Origin: Campylobacter sp.
GTDB lineage: Bacteria; Campylobacterota; Campylobacteria; Campylobacterales; Campylobacteraceae
DNA: 35,244 nucleotides
Assembly (NCBI RefSeq): GCF_020024835.1
Contig: NZ_JAHHTD010000010.1
Location: 1 to 35,244, forward strand
Reading direction: 5' to 3'
Made by a program: the position numbers and the translations under genes. The notes beneath the pieces were generated by a model, which worked only from the letters and a program-made list of their open reading frames with translations, did no database searches and was not told the DNA's origin. Numbering within the stretch: the first letter of the stretch is position 1; each line of letters begins with the position of its first letter. Positions 24,126 to 30,396 of the stretch are shown in pieces.

Positions 24126-24943
24126 TTATTTTTCTCATAAAAATAATTTGTTGCTTGAATAAAACCTTCGACGCTACCACAATCAAATCTTTTGCCTTTA
24201 AATTTATAAGCTAATACCATATTATTAGTTGCTTGAGATAATAAAGCATCTGTTAGTTGAATTTCACCATTTTTACCAGCTTTTGTATTTTCTAAAATTC
24301 CAAAAATATCTGGAGTTAAAATGTATCTTCCTATGATAGCTAAATTGCTTGGAGCGTCTTTTATATCAGGTTTTTCTATCATAGAATTTACCATAATTAA
24401 ATCCTCTTCGACGCTATTGCCAGCGATTATTCCATAATTTGATACTTGTTCGCTTTCTACTTCCATAACAGCAATAATAGAGCAACGATATTTTTCATAA
24501 ATTTTTACCATTTGTGCCATAACATTGATTCCATCTTCATTTACACACAAATCATCTGCTAAAATTACTCCAAATGCTTCATCTTGCACGAGAGGCTTTG
24601 CTTTTAATACAGCATCTCCTAAGCCTTTCATTTCATTTTGTCTTGTAAAAGTAAAAGTGCATCGGTTGATTAAAGTTCTAATTTCGCTTAAAAGGTATTC
24701 TTTTTTGGTATTTGCGATTTGGTGTTCAAGTTCATAAGAGATATCAAAATAATCTTCTAAAGCCCTTTTTCCTCTACCTGTTACAAATCCCATAGTTTCC
24801 ATACCAGCTTCTAAAGCCTCATCTACCCCATAGTGTATTAATGGTTTTGTTAAAATAGGTAACATTTCTTTAGGTAGAGTTTTAGTAGCAGGTAAAAATC
24901 TTGTCCCATATCCAGCTGCTGGAAATACACACGTTTGGAGCAT
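24119..24943 (-). CDS. galU: GalU: UTP-glucose-1-phosphate uridylyltransferase
   Basis: This 274-aa enzyme makes UDP-glucose for lipooligosaccharide and other glycans. The N-terminal nucleotide-binding motif PAAGYGTRFLPATKTLPKEMLPI is complete, followed by GVDEALEAG, LADDLC (metal aspartates), MIEKP and the FDCGSVEGF segment near the C-terminus. Length is normal for bacterial GalU. It is the first gene of a pair with pgi and is divergent from the YigZ-family gene; a TATAAT is at 24978-24983. Confidence 0.95.
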   Translation of the reverse strand: MLQTCVFPAAGYGTRFLPATKTLPKEMLPILTKPLIHYGVDEALEAGMETMGFVTGRGKRALEDYFDISYELEHQIANTKKEYLLSEIRTLINRCTFTFTRQNEMKGLGDAVLKAKPLVQDEAFGVILADDLCVNEDGINVMAQMVKIYEKYRCSIIAVMEVESEQVSNYGIIAGNSVEEDLIMVNSMIEKPDIKDAPSNLAIIGRYILTPDIFGILENTKAGKNGEIQLTDALLSQATNNMVLAYKFKGKRFDCGSVEGFIQATNYFYEKNKC

Positions 24944-24977
24944 AAGTTATTCCTTAAATTCTTAATAAGTTGGTTTA

Positions 24978-24983
24978 ATTATA
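24978..24983 (-). promoter_or_regulatory. -10 box of galU-pgi
   Basis: TATAAT on the minus strand lies 34 bp before the galU start codon. Because the local sequence is ATTATAAT, a plus-strand TATAAT (24980-24985) overlaps it and could serve the YigZ gene. Confidence 0.5.
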
Positions 24984-25017
24984 ATTTCGTTTTATTATAT
25001 CTAAATTTAAGGTAAAA

Positions 25018-25593
25018 ATGAAAACTATTGATCAAATTTATCAAGCTAAAATAGAAGTAAAAAAGTCTATTTTTTTAGCTTTTTTATGTCCATATAAAGA
25101 CTTTAAAAATTTATTAAAAGAGCTTAAAAGTGAGCATTTAAAAGCGGTGCATTTTGTTTATGCTTATAGATATTTAAATGACTTTAAACAGATAGTTGAA
25201 GACAAAAGCGATGATGGTGAGCCTAAAGGAAGTTCTGCTATGCCTTGTTTAAATGTTTTAAGGGGAGCTTTTCTTGTTGATTGTGCAGTAATAGTCATAA
25301 GGTATTTTGGTGGCATTAAGCTTGGTGTAGGAGGATTAGTTAGAGCTTATAGTGAAGCTACTAATTTTGTAATATTAAATGCGAAACTTTTAGAATTCGA
25401 ATTAAAACAAACTTTAAATTTATGCATTCCTTTTGCGGTTTATTCTAGGTTTGAATATTTTTTAAATAAAAATAATATTAATTTTGAAAAAAAATTTACA
25501 GAGTGTGTTGAGTTAAAAATTTATGTTAATGAAAAAGAAGAAAAAGACTTTAAAAATTTTGCAAAAGAATTTGAAATTGTAAATTTTACATAA
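25018..25593 (+). CDS. YigZ/IMPACT-family protein
   Basis: This 191-aa protein has the two-domain YigZ layout. The N-terminal UPF0029 (IMPACT) domain carries the signature DKSDDGEPKGSSAMP at 62-76 and VIRYFGGIKLGVGGLVRAYSEA at 93-114, and the C-terminal domain is of the DUF1949 type. IMPACT proteins are linked to translation control in eukaryotes; the bacterial role is not established. The start is ATG 25018 with AAGG upstream. It is divergent from galU and convergent with the RpoN-driven gene, with a terminator between. Confidence 0.85.
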   Translation: MKTIDQIYQAKIEVKKSIFLAFLCPYKDFKNLLKELKSEHLKAVHFVYAYRYLNDFKQIVEDKSDDGEPKGSSAMPCLNVLRGAFLVDCAVIVIRYFGGIKLGVGGLVRAYSEATNFVILNAKLLEFELKQTLNLCIPFAVYSRFEYFLNKNNINFEKKFTECVELKIYVNEKEEKDFKNFAKEFEIVNFT

Positions 25594-25618
25594 AAGTAAG
25601 CTAAAAGCCTACTTTTTT
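25592..25618. terminator. Terminator after the YigZ-family gene
   Basis: AAAAGTAAGC (25592-25601) pairs with GCCTACTTTT (25607-25616) with one A-C mismatch and a five-base loop, followed by more T on the plus strand. The A-rich left arm gives a T run on the minus strand too, so it may act for both convergent genes. Confidence 0.6.
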
Positions 25619-25943
25619 ATAGTGAATTTAAAAGATCTTTTACCATATCTTTTGAATCATTTTCATTTGCTAAATGTGTTTCTTTAGGTATCTCATTGTG
25701 TTGATTTCTAAAACGATAGTTATAAATATTTGACATATTAAAACTATAAATTCCATCGCTAAATTGATTTTGGCTTGTGGCTTTAGAAAAAAAATCATCA
25801 AATTTGGCGTCTTGATTATTAAGATTTTCATCAATATTTTGATTAAGTAAAGATACAAAATCTTCATCAGTATCTTGAGTATTTTTATATACACTTTGAC
25901 TATAAGCGTATTCTTTTATCGATAGATTATCGTTAATTTGCAT
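25617..25943 (-). CDS. Hypothetical 108-aa protein, probable RpoN regulon member
   Basis: I do not recognise the family. The protein is acidic and polar, rich in Asn, Asp and Gln (for example NQNIDENLNNQDAKFDDFFS), with no signal peptide or membrane segment, and looks partly disordered with a helical C-terminus (DSKDMVKDLLNSL). An ATG at 25958 in frame would place AAGGAGA inside the gene; ATG 25943 sits correctly behind that site. A convincing sigma-54 promoter lies at 25978-25991. In Campylobacter RpoN serves mostly flagellar hook and basal body genes, so a role in flagellar assembly or as a co-regulated effector is a reasonable inference, not a demonstrated one. Confidence 0.75.
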   Translation of the reverse strand: MQINDNLSIKEYAYSQSVYKNTQDTDEDFVSLLNQNIDENLNNQDAKFDDFFSKATSQNQFSDGIYSFNMSNIYNYRFRNQHNEIPKETHLANENDSKDMVKDLLNSL

Positions 25944-25977
25944 ATTGTCTCCTTTCATAAATATTATGAAACAACAA

Positions 25978-25991
25978 GCAAAAAATATTCC
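25978..25991 (-). promoter_or_regulatory. Sigma-54 promoter (GG-N10-GC)
   Basis: The minus strand reads GGAATATTTTTTGC followed by TTG: exact GG and GC dinucleotides separated by ten bases, with the T-rich run and TTGCTT-like end typical of Campylobacter RpoN promoters. Transcription would begin near 25966, about 23 bases before ATG 25943, with AAGGAGA in between. Confidence 0.7.
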
Positions 25992-26324
25992 TTAATCTCC
26001 GTGAGTTGAGTGGTATTCAGCTTCTATTTCGCTATTTTTTATAAATTCTTCTCTTGCTTTTTGACAACGCTCATCTCTAATTTTTATATAAGCAATCTTA
26101 CTTTGTAATTCTTTTTCATTTAAAGGACGTTTTTCTAAAAAAGAAATGTGAAAATATGTATCATCGATTTTAGAATAAAGGTTATAAAAATCAACATAAT
26201 CAAAATAATCTTTCTCGCTTTGAAAATTTACACTTTCTTCTATGTATATAGTAGGGCCAAAACCTTTATGATTTTGTGTAAAGTGCCCAAACCCTGCAGA
26301 ATATTTTATTTTAAATGAATTCAT
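25992..26324 (-). CDS. Hypothetical 110-aa protein
   Basis: I cannot assign a family. The protein has an aromatic-rich N-terminal half (SAGFGHFTQNHKGFGPTIYIEE, then DYFDYVDFYNLYSKIDDTYFHISF) suggesting a small mixed alpha/beta domain, and a charged helical C-terminal half ending EAEYHSTHGD. It has no signal peptide or membrane segment. The start overlaps the stop of the ABC-F gene by four bases (ATGA), so it is translated with it. Its stop directly abuts the sigma-54 promoter of the next gene. Confidence 0.75.
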   Translation of the reverse strand: MNSFKIKYSAGFGHFTQNHKGFGPTIYIEESVNFQSEKDYFDYVDFYNLYSKIDDTYFHISFLEKRPLNEKELQSKIAYIKIRDERCQKAREEFIKNSEIEAEYHSTHGD

Positions 26325-27895
26325 TCTAAATTTCCTACAAATTCATCATAATTTCCTTTAAAGTCTATTAATTTACCATTTTCTAAAAGCCATATACGAT
26401 TTGCAAAAGCACTAATTAATTCCCTATCGTGACTAATACAAATCACACAACCTTTAAAATTATATAAAGCTTCTCCTAGTGCGATAATACTTTCAAGATC
26501 TAAGTGATTATCAGGTTCATCTAAAAGTAAAAAATTTCCACGTTCTAGCATAAGTTTTGAAAGCATTAAGCGATGTTTTTCTCCACCACTTAAACTTGAA
26601 GCCATCTTTTCTTGATCACTTCCGCTAAAAAGCATTCTCCCAAGACATTTTCGAATTTCATCTAAATCTTTAAATTTTTCACTCATTAGCCACTCGTAAA
26701 GTTTTAAATTTTCATTTATTAAATTTGTAGTATCTTGAGCAAAATAACTCATTTTTATAGTAGCACCTATATGAATACTTCCATTATCAGGCTGTAGATT
26801 TGATGTGATAATTTTAGCTAAGGTGCTTTTGCCAACTCCATTTGCACCTATTAAGGCTATTTTATCGCCTTTTTCTAGTTTTAACTCCAAATTTTCAAAT
26901 AAAATTTTATCATAAGCTTTACTTATACCTTTTAATTCTAAAACTTCATTTCCTATTTCTTTATCGGCTCTAAAGACTATGCTAGGATCACGTCTATTTG
27001 AGGTTTTAATTTCTTCAAGTTCAAGCTTTTCTAAAGCTTTAGCTCTACTTGTTGCTTGTTTAGCTTTAGAAGCATTTGCGCTAAATCTACGGATAAAATT
27101 TTCTAATTCTTCTTTTTCTTTTAAGGTTTTATCTCGTTTAAGTTCAGCTTGTTTAGCAAGTAAAGTTGATGCCATATACCAATCATCATAATTTCCAGCA
27201 AAATCTCGAATTTGTTTAAAATCTACATCAAGTATTCTAGTGCAAACTTTATTTAAAAAGTGCCTATCATGGCTAATTACTACTAAAGTGCCCTCGTGTC
27301 TTAAAAGTTCATTTTCAAGCCACGATATTGCTTCTAAATCAAGGTTATTTGTAGGTTCATCTAAAAATAAAATATCAGCCCCTAAAAATAAAACTTGAGC
27401 TAATAAAACTTTAAATTTATCAGCACTTTGCAAAGTGCTCATTAAAGCATTAAAATCTTTGATATTTAAAGAGCTAAGAATTTTTTCACATCTAAGCTCA
27501 CAATCATAATTTGGATCTTCTTCTGCAGTAATGATTTCAAGTTCGTTTAATCTATCATTAATTTCATCTGTGAATTCTTCACTCATATAAAGTTTTTCTT
27601 TTTCTTTTAAAGCATTATATAAACGCTTATTAGCACACATTACCGCATCTTTTATGGTATAGTTTTCAAAGGCAAATTGATCTTGACTTAAAACAGCTAT
27701 TTTTAAATTTGGATCTATGCAAATTTCTCCACTACTTGATTCTATTTCGCCTGAAAGTATTTTTAAAAAGGTTGATTTTCCTGCGCCATTTGCCCCTATA
27801 AGACCATATCTTTCACCACGATTTAGTTTTAAATTTACATCTTCAAATAAAAGTTGGTTTGCAAAACGCATAGTGAGATTTTTTACTTCTACCAT
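26321..27895 (-). CDS. ABC-F ATPase, YbiT-like
   Basis: This 524-aa soluble twin-ATPase has no membrane domain. ABC-F proteins bind the ribosomal E site and relieve stalls; some give antibiotic resistance. Two ABC modules are visible: Walker A GANGAGKST at 34-42 and GANGVGKST in the second half, joined by a charged linker of about 80 residues (KRDKTLKEKEELENFIRRF and following). The first signature is degenerate (LQSADKFKVLLAQ in place of LSGG), the second is LSGGEKHRLMLS. Walker B regions are LDEPTNNLD and LDEPDNHLD. Size and the odd first signature fit YbiT better than EttA or Uup. It is followed by a coupled 110-aa gene. Confidence 0.85.
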   Translation of the reverse strand: MVEVKNLTMRFANQLLFEDVNLKLNRGERYGLIGANGAGKSTFLKILSGEIESSSGEICIDPNLKIAVLSQDQFAFENYTIKDAVMCANKRLYNALKEKEKLYMSEEFTDEINDRLNELEIITAEEDPNYDCELRCEKILSSLNIKDFNALMSTLQSADKFKVLLAQVLFLGADILFLDEPTNNLDLEAISWLENELLRHEGTLVVISHDRHFLNKVCTRILDVDFKQIRDFAGNYDDWYMASTLLAKQAELKRDKTLKEKEELENFIRRFSANASKAKQATSRAKALEKLELEEIKTSNRRDPSIVFRADKEIGNEVLELKGISKAYDKILFENLELKLEKGDKIALIGANGVGKSTLAKIITSNLQPDNGSIHIGATIKMSYFAQDTTNLINENLKLYEWLMSEKFKDLDEIRKCLGRMLFSGSDQEKMASSLSGGEKHRLMLSKLMLERGNFLLLDEPDNHLDLESIIALGEALYNFKGCVICISHDRELISAFANRIWLLENGKLIDFKGNYDEFVGNLE

Positions 27896-27928
27896 AATTT
27901 TCCTAAGTTTTTTGCTTGAAATTGTATC

Positions 27929-27946
27929 AAATAATGAGTATTATTT
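27929..27946. promoter_or_regulatory. 18-bp near-palindrome upstream of the ABC-F gene
   Basis: AAATAATGAGTATTATTT has the same arms (AAATAAT and ATTATTT) and length as the palindrome in the dps promoter, differing only in the four central bases. A candidate -10 for the ABC-F gene (TACAAT on the minus strand, 27921-27926) adjoins it. It may be a shared operator or chance in AT-rich DNA. Confidence 0.35.
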
Positions 27947-27955
27947 TGAAATCTT

Positions 27956-28477
27956 TTATTCTATAGGAATTTCTTTTAAAATTTTCTTATTCTCTTCAAG
28001 AAAATCATAAAATACGTCTATTGCAAAACCCGTAGTAATATAAATATCAATTTCTGATTCTGATTGTATTATACTATAAATTCCTTCTATTTTTATATAC
28101 TCTGTAACATCATTAATATCATTAACATCTATTGCTAGGACTGAAGATAAAAAAGGTGAAGAAGCTTTAACACTGCAATATCTAATATTTGGAATATTAC
28201 TATCAATGATAAATTTAAAATTTTGAAAACCAAAGTTAAAATTTTTGATTCCATCAAAAACTTCAATTTTATTTTTTTCAAAAAATGTAGCTGATTCAAA
28301 ATCACTTTGATTTAATTTTTCTCTTATAGCTGTATTAAACATTTCATCATAGTGTGATATATAAAAATCCTTTAATTTCTGGTCTAAAAGAGTGATGATT
28401 TTTGGATCATCACATTTTGGTAAAAAATTTGCAAAAACAAAGGTATGAAAAAGTAAGAATAAAAGAATTTTTTTCAT
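27956..28477 (-). CDS. Hypothetical exported protein (173 aa)
   Basis: The protein begins with a clear signal peptide (MKKILLFLLFHTFVFA), probably cut after residue 16. The mature part is about 157 residues, mixed alpha/beta by pattern, with Cys22 and one further Cys near residue 100 that could form a disulfide. I do not recognise the family. It is the last gene of a tightly packed minus-strand cassette, 14 bp after the lipoprotein gene, and so is probably periplasmic and functionally tied to it. Confidence 0.75.
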   Translation of the reverse strand: MKKILLFLLFHTFVFANFLPKCDDPKIITLLDQKLKDFYISHYDEMFNTAIREKLNQSDFESATFFEKNKIEVFDGIKNFNFGFQNFKFIIDSNIPNIRYCSVKASSPFLSSVLAIDVNDINDVTEYIKIEGIYSIIQSESEIDIYITTGFAIDVFYDFLEENKKILKEIPIE

Positions 28478-28491
28478 ATAAAACCTTTAGA

Positions 28492-29106
28492 TTATTTTTG
28501 AATTAATTTTCCATTTTCAAATTTTTGCTCTTCTACTATAGCACCATTATTATATGTTCTAAAAATACCATTTTTTAAATCATTTTTATATTCTTCTTCT
28601 GATATTAAGGCTCCATCTGGACTATATTTTTTAAAAATTCCATCTTTTTTACCATCTTTGTTGTAGTTTTGCTCTGAAACTATATTTCCATTAGGAGCAT
28701 ATGCTTTATAAGCACCAATATATTTTCCATTTTTATAAGTTCCTTCGACTTCTATTTTTCCATCGTCATAATAAGATTTAAATTGTCCATCATATTGATT
28801 GTTTTTAGCTTGTGCTTCAACTTTGAGTTGTCCATTTTCAAAATATTGTTTTGCAAATCCTTCTTTTTTACCATCTTTATACTCTTCTTCGCTTTTTAAT
28901 TGTCCATTATTAAAAAAAGTTCTTTTTACTCCATGAATTCTAGACTGAGAATTGTAAGGAATTTCTTCTTTAAGATTTCCATTTGTATATTGACTTCGGT
29001 TTACTTTGACTGTATCACTCGGTTGCCCTGGAAATTTTTCTCCACCACATGCTACAAATAAACTCGCCAATCCTGCTATAAAAGCAATTTTAATTTTTTT
29101 ATTCAT
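28492..29106 (-). CDS. Lipoprotein with YwqK/MORN-type repeats
   Basis: This 204-aa lipoprotein has a signal peptide ending in the lipobox FVAC, with Cys20 as the lipid-bearing residue. From about 40 on there are roughly six repeats of 20-24 residues built on NGQLK.EEEYK.GKK.G..K.Y, the YwqK (MORN-variant) pattern. Databases often name these 'toxin-antitoxin system YwqK family antitoxin', but that name comes from one Bacillus case and should not be taken as function; the repeats form an elongated beta sheet suited to protein or surface contacts. The start overlaps the end of the immunity-like gene by 8 bp, with AAAGGAT as ribosome site. Confidence 0.8.
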   Translation of the reverse strand: MNKKIKIAFIAGLASLFVACGGEKFPGQPSDTVKVNRSQYTNGNLKEEIPYNSQSRIHGVKRTFFNNGQLKSEEEYKDGKKEGFAKQYFENGQLKVEAQAKNNQYDGQFKSYYDDGKIEVEGTYKNGKYIGAYKAYAPNGNIVSEQNYNKDGKKDGIFKKYSPDGALISEEEYKNDLKNGIFRTYNNGAIVEEQKFENGKLIQK

Positions 29107-29344
29107 TTTTTTTATCCTTTGATATTATTTTTTCATTTTGTATAATTATTGTTTGCTGTGATTTATTTATGAAAGACCATATTAAACAAATAATCCATAC
29201 TATTAAAGTCCATCCCAGCAATAAATTTAAAGCAATAATTGCAAACCAGTTGCTATGTTTTCTACAAAGTGCTATTACTGATGGAAGCATATATAATGTA
29301 AATATTATAATAGCTGTAGTATTGCCTATTTCTTCAGCACTCAC
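29099..29344 (-). CDS. Superinfection-immunity-like membrane protein
   Basis: This 81-aa inner-membrane protein has two hydrophobic helices (about 10-27 and 33-59). The segment LPSVIALCRKHSNWFAI followed by LNLLLGWTLIVW closely fits the Imm_superinfect family (Pfam PF14373), named for phage T4 Imm, which blocks DNA entry by a second phage. Many chromosomal members exist whose role is unproven. The start is GTG 29344 with a strong AGGAGGAG six bases upstream; an overlapping ATG is out of frame and hits a stop at once. It overlaps the lipoprotein gene and follows a 26-aa gene. Confidence 0.8.
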   Translation of the reverse strand: MSAEEIGNTTAIIIFTLYMLPSVIALCRKHSNWFAIIALNLLLGWTLIVWIICLIWSFINKSQQTIIIQNEKIISKDKKNE

Positions 29345-29371
29345 ATTTAACTCCTCCTTAATTTTTTAAAT

Positions 29372-29452
29372 TTATCCTTTAATGCCACGGCGCTTATTCC
29401 ATACTTTTGGTAATTTATCGCCAATACTCGTTAAAAGCACATTAAAATCCAT
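29372..29452 (-). CDS. 26-aa small basic protein
   Basis: An ATG at 29452 preceded by AAAAGGAGAAATT opens a 26-codon frame beginning MDFNVLLTSIGDKLPKVW and ending in a basic tail (NKRRGIKG). The strong ribosome site, a clean stop and its place between two genes of the same strand, with 23 bp to the one before and 27 bp to the one after, make translation likely. The half-hydrophobic, half-basic build suggests an amphipathic membrane-associated peptide. It could instead be the surviving start of a longer lost gene or a leader peptide. Confidence 0.55.
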   Translation of the reverse strand: MDFNVLLTSIGDKLPKVWNKRRGIKG

Positions 29453-29475
29453 AATTTCTCCTTTTAAATTAAATA

Positions 29476-29769
29476 TTAATCCGCACAAGAATAAATAACT
29501 TGTTCATCAAGACTTAATTGCAACACTTTTACTTGCAATTCTTGAATTTTCTGGGCATTATTTGGCGTGATAGCTCTTGCATTAAGCAATGCCTTTTCCT
29601 CATCATTTAAACGATCCAAAACACTTCGTGCCATACAAATACAATACTCCCTATACTCTATACCACCAGCTTCTTTCTCGCAACTATTTGCGTAAGATTT
29701 TAAAAATTCCCTACTTCCATTAGCAAAAATAGCACTCATCAAAAATGCTAAAGTTAAAAAGAACCGCAT
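29476..29769 (-). CDS. Exported four-cysteine protein (97 aa)
   Basis: From ATG 29769 (MRFFLTLAFLMSAIFA) the protein has a signal peptide cut near residue 16 and a mature part of about 81 residues that is largely helical, with Cys30, Cys43, Cys45 and Cys95, probably two disulfides in the periplasm. An in-frame ATG at 29811 adds residues that would spoil the signal peptide; AGAGGAG lies just before 29769. The family is not recognised. It is the first gene of the cassette that continues to 27956. Confidence 0.75.
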   Translation of the reverse strand: MRFFLTLAFLMSAIFANGSREFLKSYANSCEKEAGGIEYREYCICMARSVLDRLNDEEKALLNARAITPNNAQKIQELQVKVLQLSLDEQVIYSCAD

Positions 29770-29826
29770 GAAAACTCCTCTTTTTAAAAATGAGTTGAGA
29801 TTATTCCACAATTTAGCTTAATTAAT

Positions 29827-29872
29827 ATTGAAATAATCAATACTTTTTAAATAAAACATAGATTATTTCAAT
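29827..29872. promoter_or_regulatory. 12-bp inverted repeat between divergent cassette genes
   Basis: ATTGAAATAATC (29827-29838) is exactly complementary to GATTATTTCAAT (29861-29872), with a 22-bp spacer. It lies between the start of the exported four-cysteine gene on the minus strand and the small HTH gene on the plus strand, so it is a plausible operator for the HTH protein. Confidence 0.55.
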
Positions 29873-29897
29873 TGTTTTTAATAAAGAATTTTTAATG

Positions 29898-29903
29898 TAA
29901 AAT
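29898..29903 (+). promoter_or_regulatory. -10 box of the small HTH gene
   Basis: TAAAAT, preceded directly by TG, lies 33 bp before ATG 29937. The right half of the inverted repeat ends 26 bp upstream of it, in the -35 region. Confidence 0.4.
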
Positions 29904-29936
29904 CAGCTCATAAGTATTTAAAATTTAGGGTAGCTT

Positions 29937-30146
29937 ATGGCGCAAAAAAGCAAACGCGATATGGCGTATCATTTGGGTGTTGATGTTAGCACTTTGTATA
30001 ATTGGAGAAAATACAAACCTAATTTATATCGCATCGTTATGCTTGGCTTTAAATTTGATGAACTTTTGGAAAAAAATAGAAAAAATTATGAAGAGCTACT
30101 TGAGATAAATCAAACCATACAAGATGAAATTGCAAAATTTAAATAA
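29937..30146 (+). CDS. Small HTH DNA-binding protein (69 aa)
   Basis: The first 35 residues read as a helix-turn-helix (KRDMAYHLGVDVSTLYNWRKYKP) of the kind found in small regulators and transposase N-termini. The rest is a charged helix (ELLEKNRKNYEELLEINQTIQDEIAKF) that could form a coiled-coil dimer. No catalytic domain follows. It is divergent from the secreted/lipoprotein/immunity cassette and separated from it by an inverted repeat, so it is the likely local regulator. The start is ATG 29937 with AGGG nine bases upstream. Confidence 0.75.
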   Translation: MAQKSKRDMAYHLGVDVSTLYNWRKYKPNLYRIVMLGFKFDELLEKNRKNYEELLEINQTIQDEIAKFK

Positions 30147-30396
30147 AAACAATTTTTAATGATTTTAATATATTTATTAGCTTTTTAATTTCATTAAGTT
30201 TTATTTAAAAGTTTTTTTACTTTCGTGTTATTATTTGTTGCTTTTAAATTTAATGCTATCTAAGATAAATTACATTATTTATACTCTAAGCATATTTATT
30301 TTAATTTCTATTTTTATTTTACTTATAATGTGTATTAAAAAATAAATTTATTTTTATTGTATAATTTGAAATTATTTATATTTTAAGGTTTTTTAA
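30147..30396. other. AT-rich 250-bp gap with a possible 30-aa hydrophobic ORF
   Basis: No family gene is visible. On the plus strand ATG 30253 to TAA 30345 encodes 30 residues, nearly all hydrophobic (YIIYTLSIFILISIFILLIM) with MLSKIN at the start and CIKK at the end, a single membrane helix. No Shine-Dalgarno site precedes it, so translation is doubtful. The right end holds the promoter of the next gene. Confidence 0.3.
30360..30365 (+). promoter_or_regulatory. -10 box of the degenerate-GGDEF gene
   Basis: TATAAT preceded by TG lies 32 bp before TTG 30397. AAGG at 30385-30388 is the ribosome site. Confidence 0.5.

Noticed and set aside
28492..29106. Calling the YwqK-repeat lipoprotein an antitoxin
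   Set aside because: The family label comes from one case; no toxin gene is identifiable and the protein is a lipoprotein on the envelope side.
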